From assembly GCA_963853835.1 (NCBI GenBank), contig OY970823.1, positions 12,418,001 through 12,482,000 on the forward strand: 64,000 nucleotides of DNA, written 5' to 3'. The notes below the pieces were generated by a model that was given only the letters and a program-made list of their open reading frames with translations, searched no databases and was not told the origin of the DNA. Made by a program: the position numbers and the translations under genes. Positions 54,632-64,000 of the stretch are shown here, piece by piece. The DNA comes from Calendula officinalis. Its lineage: Eukaryota; Streptophyta; Magnoliopsida; Asterales; Asteraceae. The first letter of the stretch is position 1; each line of letters starts with the position of its first letter.

Positions 54632-54646
54632 CAACCCATACGAATG
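54630..54646. repeat. Right target-site duplication of LINE fragment
   Basis: Second copy of AACAACCCATACGAATG, overlapping the end of the A-tail. The satellite then continues CCCCGTGAACG in normal phase. Confidence 0.88.
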
Positions 54647-57600
54647 CCCCGTGAACGATTTTAACCACTAGCTATGACCAATAACTTATAAGTGTCCATT
54701 TTAAACCTTAATTGGTGTCCATTACCCAAACGAGTGGCACGTGAACCATTATAACCATTAGCTACGACCAATAACCTATAAGTATCCTTGCTAAACCGTA
54801 ATTAGCGTCGATAGCCCATACGAATGCCTCGTGAACCATTTTATCCACTCGCTATAACCAATAACCTATAAGTATCCACTTTTTAAACTGTAATTGGTGT
54901 TGATAACCCATATAAATGGCCCGTGAACCATTATAACCAATAGCTATGACCAATAACCTATAAGTATCCATTTTTTAAACTGTAATTGGTGTTTAGAATC
55001 CATACGAATGCCCCGTGAACGATTTTGACCACTAGCTACGACCAATTACCTATAAGTATCCATTTTAAACCTTAATTGGTGTCCGTTACCCATACGAATG
55101 GCCCGTGAACCATATAACCACTAGCTACGACCAATAACCTATAAGTATCCTTGTTACACCGTAAGTAGCGTCCATAGCCCATACGTATGGCCTGTGCACC
55201 CTTATAACCACTAGCTATAACCAATAACCTATAAGTATCCATTTTTTAAACTGTGATTGGTGTTGATAACCCTTAAAAATTGCCCGTGAACCATTATAAC
55301 CAGTAGCTATGACCAATAACCTATAAGTATCCATTTCATAAACTGTAATTGGTGTCTAGAACCCATACGAATGCCCCGTGAATGATTTTGACCACTAGCT
55401 ATCACCAATAACCTATAAGTATCCATTTTAAACCTTAATTGGTGTCCATTACCTATACGAATGGCCCGTGAACCATCATAACCACTAGCTATGACCAATA
55501 ACCTATAAGTATTCTTGTTAAACCGTAATTAGCGTCCGTACCCCATACGAATGGCCCTTAAACCATTATAATCACTGGCTATAACAAATAACCTAAAAGT
55601 ATCTGTTTTTTAAACTGTGATTGGTGTTGATAACCCATACAAATGGCCCTTGAACCATTATAACCACTAGCTATGACCAATAACCGATAATTATCAGTTT
55701 TTTAAACTATAATTGGTGTCTACAACCCATACGAATTCCCTGTGAATGATTTTGACCACTAGATAAGACCAATAACTTATAAGTATCCATTTTAAACCTT
55801 AATTGGTGTCCATTACCTATACGAGTGGCCTGTGAACCATTATAACCACTAGCTACGACCAATAACATATAAGTATCCTTGCTAAACCGTAATTAGCGTC
55901 CATAGCCCATACTTATGCCCCGTGAACCATTATAACCACCCGCTATAACCAATAGCCTAAAAGTATCCATTTTTTAAACTGTAATTGGTGTTGATAACCC
56001 ATATAAATGGCCCGTGAACCATTATAACCAATAGTTATGACCAATAACCTATAAGTATCCATTTTTTAAACTGTAATTGGTGTCTAGAATCCATACGAAT
56101 GCCCCGTGAACGATTTTGACCACTAGCTATGACCAATAACCTATATGTATCCATTTTAAACGTAAATTGGTGTCCATTACCTATACGAATGGCCCGTGAA
56201 CCATCATAACCACTAGCTACGACCAATAACCTATAAGTATCCTTGTTAAACCGTAATTAGCGTCCGTAACCCATACAATGGCCCTTAAACCATTATAATC
56301 ACTGGCAATAACCAACAACCTATAAGTATCTATTTTTTAAACTGTGATTAGTGTTGATAACCCATACAAATGGCCCGTGAACCATTATAACCACTAGCTA
56401 TGACCAATAACCGATAAGTATCCATTTTTTAAACTATAATTGGTGTCTACAACCCATACGAATGCCCCGTGAACGATTTTGACCACTAGCTATGACCAAT
56501 AACTTATAAGTATCCATTTTAAACCTTAATTGGTGTCCATTACCCAAACGAGTGGCACGTGAACCATTATAACCATTAGCTACGACCAATAACCTATAAG
56601 TATCCTTGCTAAACCGTAATTAGCGTCCATAGCCCATACGAATGCCTCGTGAACAATTATAACCACTCGCTATAACCAATAACCTATAAGTATCCATTTT
56701 TTAAACTGTAATTGGTGTTGATAACCCATATAAATGGCCAGTGAACCATTATAACCAATAGCTATGACCAATAACCTATAAGTATCCATTTTTTAAACTG
56801 TATTGGTGTCTAGAATCCATACGAATGCCCCGTGAATGATTTTGACCACTAGCTACGACCAATAACCTATAAGTATCCATTTTAAACCTTAATTGGTGTC
56901 CATTACCCATACGAATGGCCCGTGAACCATATAACCACTAGCTACAACCAATAACCTATAAGTATCCTTGTTACACCGTAAGTAGCGTCCATAGCCCATA
57001 TGAATGGCCTGTGAACCCTTATAACCACTAGCTATAACCAATAACCTATAAGTATCATTTTTTTAAACTGTGATTGGTGTTGATAACCCTTACAAATGGC
57101 CCGTGAACCATTATAACCAATAGCTATGACCAATAACCTATAAGTATCCATTTTTTAAACTGTAATTGGTGTCTATAACCCATACGAACGCCCCGTGAAC
57201 GATTTCACCACTAGCTATGACCAATAACCTATAAGTATCCATCTTAAACCTTAATTTGTGTCCATTGCCCATACGAATTGCCCGTGAACCATTATAACCA
57301 CTAGCTACGACCAATAACCTATAAGTATCCTTGTTACACCGTAAGTAGCGTCCGTAGCCCATACGAATGGCCCTTAAACCATTATAATCACTGGCTATAA
57401 CCAATAACCTAAAACTATCTATTTTTTAAACTGTGATTGGTGTTGATAACCCATACAAATGGCCCGTGAACCATTATAACCACTAGCTATGACCAATAAC
57501 CGATAAGTATCAGTTATTTAAACTATAATTGGTGTCTACAACCCATACGAATTCCCCGTGAACGATTTTGACCACTAGATAAGACCAATTACTTATAAGT

Positions 57601-60600
57601 ATCCATTTTAAACCTTAATTGGTGTCCATTACCTATACGAGTGGTCCGTGAACCATTATAACCACTAGCTACGACCAATAACATATAAGTATCCTTGCTA
57701 AACCGTAATTAGCGTCCATAGCCCATACGAATGCCCCGTGAACCATTATAACCACTCGCTATAACCAATAGCCTATAAGTATCCATTTTTTAAATTGTAA
57801 TTGGTGTTGATAACCCATATAAATGGCCCGTGAACCATTATAACCAATAGCTATGACCAATAACCTATAAGTATCCATTTTTTAAACTGTAATTGGTGTC
57901 TAGAATCCATATGAACGCCCCCGTGAACGATTTCACCACTAGCTATGACCAATAACCTATAAGTATCCATCTTAAACCTTAATTGGTGTCCATTACCCAT
58001 ACGAATGGCCCGTGAACCATTATAACCACTAGCTACGACCAATAACCTATAAGTATCCTTGTTACACCGTAAGTAGCGTCCATAGCCCATACGAATGGCC
58101 CGTGAACCCTTATAACCACTAGCTATAACCAATAACCAATAAGTATCATTTTTTTAAACTGTGATTGGTGTTGATAACCCTTACAAATGGCCCGTGAACC
58201 ATTATAACCAATAGCTATAACCAATAACCTATAAGTATCCATTGTTTAAACTGTAATTGGTGTCTAGAACCCATGTGAATGCCCCGTGAACGATTTTGAC
58301 CACTCGCTATGACCAATAACCTATATGTATCCATTTTAAACCTTAATTGGTGTCCATTACCTATACGAATGGCCCGTGAACCATCATAACCACTAGCTAC
58401 GACCACTAATATATAAATATCCTTGTTAAACCGTAATTAGCGTCCGTAGCCCATACAATGGCCCTTAAACCATTATAATCACTGGCTATAACCAACAACC
58501 TATAAGTATCTATTTTTTAAACTGTGATTGGTATTGATAACCCATACAAATGGCCCGTGAACCATTATAACCAATAGCTATGACCAATAACCGATAAGTA
58601 TCCATTTTTTAAACAATAATTGGTGTCTACAACCCATACGAATGCCCCGTGAACGATTTTAACCACTAGCTATGACCAATAACTTATAAGTGTCCATTTT
58701 AAACCTTAATTGGTGTCCATTACCCAAACGAGTGGCACGTGAACCATTATAACCATTAGCTACGACCAATAACCTATAAGTATCCTTGCTAAACCGTAAT
58801 TAGCGTCCATAGCCCATACGAATGCCTCGTGAACCATTATAACCACTCGCTATAACCAATATCCTATAAGTATCCATTTTTTAAACTGTAACTGGTGTTG
58901 ATAACCCATATAAATGGCCCGTGAACCATTATAACCAATAGCTATGACCAATAACCTATAAGTATCCATTTTTTAAACTGTATTGGTATCTAGAATCCAT
59001 ACGAATGCCCCGTGAATGATTTTGACCACTAGCTACGACCAATAACCTATAAGTATCCATTTTAAACCTTAATTGGTGTCCATTACCCATACGAATGGCC
59101 CGTGAACCATATAACCACTAGCTACGACCAATAACCTATAAGTATCCTTGTTACACCGTAAGTAGCGTCCATAGCCCATATGAATGGCCCGTGAACCCTT
59201 ATAACCACTAGCTATAACCAATAACCTATAAGTATCATTTTTTTAAACTGTGATTGGTGTTGATAACCCTTACAAATGGCCCGTGAACCATTATAACCAA
59301 TAGCTATGACCAATAACCTATAAGTATCCATTTTTTAAACTGTAATTGGTGTCTAGAACCCATACGAACGCCCCGTGAACGATTTCACCACTAGCTATGA
59401 CCAATAACCTATAAGTATCCATCTTAAACCTTAATTGGTGTCCATTACCCATACGAATTGCCCGTGAACCATTATAACCACTAGCTACGACCAATAACCT
59501 ATAAGTATCCTTGTTACACCGTAAGTAGCGTCCGTAGCCCATACGAATGGCCCTTAAACCATTAAAATCACTGGCTATAACCAACAACCTATAAGTATCT
59601 ATTTTTTAAACTGTGATTGGTATTGATAACCCATACAAATGGCCCGTGAACCATTATAACCAATAGTTATGACCAATAACCGATAAGTATCCATTTTTTA
59701 AACAATAATTGGTGTCTACAACCCATACGAATGCCCCGTGAACGATTCTAACCACTAGCTATGACAAATGACTTATAAGTATCCATTTTAAACCTTAATT
59801 GGTGTCCATTACCCAAACGAGTGGCACGTGAACCATTATAACCATTAGCTACGACCAATAACCTATAAGTATCCTTGCTAAACCGTAATTAGCGTCCATA
59901 GCCCATACGAATGCCTCGTGAACCATTATAACCACTCGCTATAACCAATAACCTATAAGTATCCATTTTTTAAACTGTAACTGGTGTTGATAACCCATAT
60001 AAATGGCCCGTGAACCATTATAACCAATAGCTATGACCAATAACCTATAAGTATCCATTTTTTAAACTGTATTGGTGTCTAGAATCCATACGAATGCCCC
60101 GTGAATGATTTTGACCACTAGCTACGACCAATAACCTATAAGTATCCATTTTAAACCTTAATTGGTGTCCATTACCTGTACGAGTGGTCCGTGAACCATT
60201 ATAACCACTAGCTACGACCAATAACATATAAGTATCCTTGCTAAACCGTAATTAGCGTCCATATCCCATACGAATGCCCCGTGAACCATTATAACCACTC
60301 GCAATAACCAATAGCCTATAAGTATCCATTTTTTAAACTGTAATTGGTGTTGATAACCCATATAAATGGCCCGTGAACCATTATAACCAATAGCTATGAC
60401 CAATAACCTATAAGTATCCATTTTTTAAACTGTAATTGGTGTCTAGAATCCATACGAACGCGCCGTGAACGATTTCACCACTAGCTATGACCAATAACCT
60501 ATAAGTATCCATCTTAAACCTTAATTGGTGTCCATTACCCATACGAATGGCCCGTGAACCATTATAACCACTAGCTATGACCAATAACCTATAAGTATCC

Positions 60601-63600
60601 TTGTTACACCGTATGTAGCGTCCGTAGCCCATACGAATGGCCCTTAAACCATTAAAATCACTGGCTATAACCAACAACCTATAAGTATCTACTTTTTAAA
60701 CTGTGATTGGTATTGATAACCCATACAAATGGCCCGTGAACCATTATAACCAATAGCTATGACCAATAACCGATAAGTATCCATTTTTTAAACAATAATT
60801 GGTGTCTACAACCCATACGAATGCCCCGTGAACAATTTTAACCACTAGCTATGACCAATAACTTATAAGTATCCATTTCAAACCTTAATTGGTGTCCATT
60901 ACCTATACGAGTGGTCCGTGAACCATTATAACCACTAGCTACGACCAATAACATATAAGTATCCTTGCTAAACCGTAATTAGCGTCCATAGCCCATACGA
61001 ATTCCCCGTGAACCATTATAACCACTCGCTATAACCAATAGCCTATAAGTATCCATTTTTTAAACTGTAATTGGTGTTGATAACCCATATAAATGGCCCG
61101 TGAACCATTATAACCAATAGCTATGACCAATAACCTATAAGTATCCATTTTTAAACTGTAATTGGTGTCTAGAATCCATACGTACGCCCCGTGAACGATT
61201 TCACCACTAGCTATGACCAATAACCTATAAGTATCCATCTTAAACCTTAATTGGTGTCCATTACCCATACGAATGGCCCGTGAACCATTATAACCACTAG
61301 CTACGACCAATAACCTATAAGTATCCTTGTTACACCGTAAGTAGCGTCCATAGCCCATACGAATGGCCCGTGAATCCTTATAACCACTAGCTATAACCAA
61401 TAACCTATAAGTATCATTTTTTTAAACTGTGATTGGTGTTGATAACCCTTACAAATGGCCCGTGAACCATTATAACCAATAGCTATGACCAATAACCTAT
61501 AAGTATCCATTTTTTAAATTGTAATTGGTGTCTAGAACCCATACGAATGCCCCGTGAACGATTTTGACCACTCGCTATGACCAATAACCTATATGTATCC
61601 ATTTTAAACCTTAATTGGTGTCCATTACCTATACGAATGGCCCGTGAACCATCATAACCACTAGCTACGACCAATAACATATAAATATCCTTGTTAAACC
61701 GTAATTAGCGTCCGTAACCCATACAATGGCCCTTAAACCATTATAATCACTGGCTATAACCAACAACCTATAAGTATCTATTTTTTAAACTGTGATTGGT
61801 ATTGATAACCCATACAAATGGCCCGTGAACCATTATAACCAATAGCTATGACCAATAACCGATAAGTATCCATTTTTTAAACAATAATTGGTGTCTACAA
61901 CCCATACGAATGCCCCGTGAACGATTTTAACCACTAGCTATGACCAATAACTTATAAGTGTCCATTTTAAACCTTAATTGGTGTCCATTACCCAAACGAG
62001 TGGCACGTGAACCATTATAACCATTAGCTACGACCAATAACCTATAAGTATCCTTGCTAAACCGTAATTAGCGTCCATAGCCCATACGAATGCCTCGTGA
62101 ACCATTATAACCACTCGCTATAACCAATAACCTATAAGTATCCATTTTTTAAACTGTAACTGGTGTTGATAACCCATATAAATGGCCCGTGAACCATTAT
62201 AACCAATAGCTATGACCAATAACCTATAAGTATCCATTTTTTAAACTGTAATTGGTGTCTAGAATCCATACGAATGCCCCGTGAACGATTTTGACCACTA
62301 GCTACGACCAATAACCTATAAGTATCCATTTTAAACCTTTATTGGTGTCCATTACTCATACGAATGGCCCGTGAACCATATAACCACTAGCTACGACCAA
62401 TAACCTATAAGTATCCTTGTTACACCGTAAGTAGCGTCCATAGCCCATACGAATGGCCTGTCAACCCTTATAACCACTAGCTATAACCAATAACCTATAA
62501 GTATCCATTTTTTAAACTGTGATTGGTGTTGATAACCCTTACAAATGGCTCGTGAACCATTATAACCAATAGCTACGACCAATAACCTATAAGTATCCAT
62601 TTGTTAAACTGTAATTGGTGTCTAGAACCCATACAAATGCCCCGTGAACGATTTTGACCACTAGCTATGACCAATAACCTATATGTATCCATTTTAAACC
62701 TAAATTGGTGTCCATTACGTATACGAATGGCCCGTGAACCATCATAACCACTAGCTATGACCAATAACCTATAAGTATCCTTGTTAAACCGTAATTAGCG
62801 TCCGTAGCCCATACGAATGGCCCTTAAACCATTATAATCACTGGCTATAACCAATAACCTAAAAGTATCTATTTTTTAAACTGTGATTGGTGTTGATAAC
62901 CCATACAAATGGTCCGTGAACCATTATAACCACTAGCTATGACCAATAACCGATAAGTATCAGTTTTTTAAACTATGATTGGTGTCTACAACCCATACGA
63001 ATTCCCCGTGAACGATTTTGACCACTAGATAAGACCAATAACTTATAAGTATCCATTTTAAACCTTAATTGGTGTCCATTACCTATACGAGTGGTCCGTG
63101 AACCATTATAACCACTAGCTACGACCAATAACATATAAGTATCCTTGCTAAACCGTAATTAGCGTCCATAGCCCATACGAATGCCCCGTGAACCATTATA
63201 ACCACTCGCTATAACCAATAGCCTATAAGTATCCATTTTTTAAACTGTAATTGGTGTTGATAACCCATATAAATGGCCCGTGAACCATTATAACCAATAG
63301 CTATGACCAATAATATCCATTTTTTAAACTGTAATTGGTGTCTAGAATCCATACGAACGCGCCGTGAATGATTTCACCACTAGCTATGACCAATAACCTA
63401 TAAGTATCCATCTTAAACCTTAATTGGTGTCCATTACCCATACGAATGGCCCGTGAACCATTATAACCACTAGCTACGACCAATAACCTATAAGTATCCT
63501 TGTTACACCATAAGTAGCGTCCATAGCCCATACGAATGGCCCGTGAACCCTTATAACCGCTAGCTATAACCAATAACCTATAAGTATCATTTTTTTTAAA

Positions 63601-64000
63601 CTGTGATTGGTGTTGATAACCCTTACAAATGGCCCGTGAACCATTATAACCAATAGCTATGACCAATAACCTATAAGTATCCATTTTTTAAACTGTAATT
63701 GGTGTCTAGAACCCATACGAATGCCCCGTGAACGATTTTGACCACTAGCTATGACCAATAACCTATATGTATCCATTTTAAACCTTAATTAGTGTCCATT
63801 ACCTATACGAATGGCCCGTGAACCATCATAACCACTAGCTACGACCAATAACATATAAATATCCTTGTTAAACCGTAATTAGCGTCCGTAGCCCATACAA
63901 TGGCCCTTAAACCATTATAATCACTGGCTATAACCAACAACCTATAAGTATCTATTTTTTAAACTGTGATTGGTATTGATAACCCATACAAATGGCCCGT
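54647..64000. repeat. Satellite array, mosaic zone right of the LINE
   Basis: The same four monomer types continue in the same orientation to the end of the window. Similar blocks recur at 59318 and 60408 (1090 bp, twelve monomers), at 57851 and 61076, and at 58215 and 61483, but no single long HOR step holds throughout. Deletions of parts of monomers occur near 63312, where CCTATAAGT is missing. No genes, tRNAs or other insertions are seen on either strand. Confidence 0.83.

Noticed and set aside
1..64000. Dozens of minus-strand reading frames of 60-127 codons with a common peptide pattern (ending IGYWS or KNGYL)
   Set aside because: They are translations of the satellite. The 90-bp monomers keep frame, and the 92-bp ones shift it and end the frame every ~190-300 bp. 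There is no stable start context, they recur with every HOR copy, and they show no domain.
1..64000. CRISPR-like array (conserved core with alternating variable segments)
   Set aside because: The variable segments fall into only four types and are repeated in fixed order, while the core is 60 nt. The context is eukaryotic retroelements with no cas genes.
1..64000. CENP-B box-like TTCG in type-3 monomers (TATTCGTAATTAGCG)
   Set aside because: The spacing and the required A and CGGG positions do not fit the box, and most copies read TTGTTAAACCGTAATT instead.
1..64000. Telomeric repeats, rDNA or tRNA genes
   Set aside because: No TTTAGGG runs, rRNA segments or tRNA-like cloverleaf sequences with A and B boxes were seen; the only tRNA-related sequence is the PBS.

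Overview
The window looks like a block of satellite DNA from a flowering-plant genome, probably centromeric or pericentromeric heterochromatin. About 58 kb (roughly 91%) is a single tandem-repeat family in one orientation with a basic period of 90-92 bp. The plant assignment rests on a chromovirus-type Ty3/gypsy retrotransposon primed by initiator-Met tRNA and on the tail of a plant LINE reverse-transcriptase ORF. That LINE tail resembles elements I associate with Asteraceae, but this is from memory and only a lead.

Satellite design: four monomer types of 92, 90, 90 and 92 bp follow each other and form a 364-bp tetramer. Each monomer has a shared ~60-nt core and a 30-32-nt type-specific segment. 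Longer higher-order repeats (HORs) are built from these. Positions 1-7260 show a 1774-bp HOR with a 270-bp deletion in copy 3 and a 714-bp tandem duplication in the next copy. Positions 7261-13258 and 18728-28240 show a 2.51/2.58-kb HOR. Positions 28241-39584 are a mosaic with 1082- and 1089-bp duplications. Positions 39585-45940 carry a 2543-bp HOR and 45941-50600 an 1819-bp HOR. The rest, to 64000, is a mosaic of 364-bp tetramers and ~1090-bp blocks.

Two mobile elements interrupt the array. At 13259-18727 lies a very young, apparently complete LTR retrotransposon. Its LTRs look identical over 615 bp, it has a PBS and a polypurine tract, and one uninterrupted gag-pol ORF of 1443 codons runs into the 3' LTR. 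It resembles CRM-type centromeric chromoviruses. Its insertion site is odd: no short target duplication, a 137-bp duplicated satellite flank, a 5' LTR missing its first few bases, and a ~1.5-kb HOR deletion at the same point. At 54181-54631 lies a 5'-truncated LINE tail with a terminal hairpin, a short A-tail and a 15-17-bp target-site duplication.

The only substantial protein-coding gene is gag-pol. The many 60-127-codon minus-strand reading frames in the array are by-products of the repeat and are not annotated as genes.
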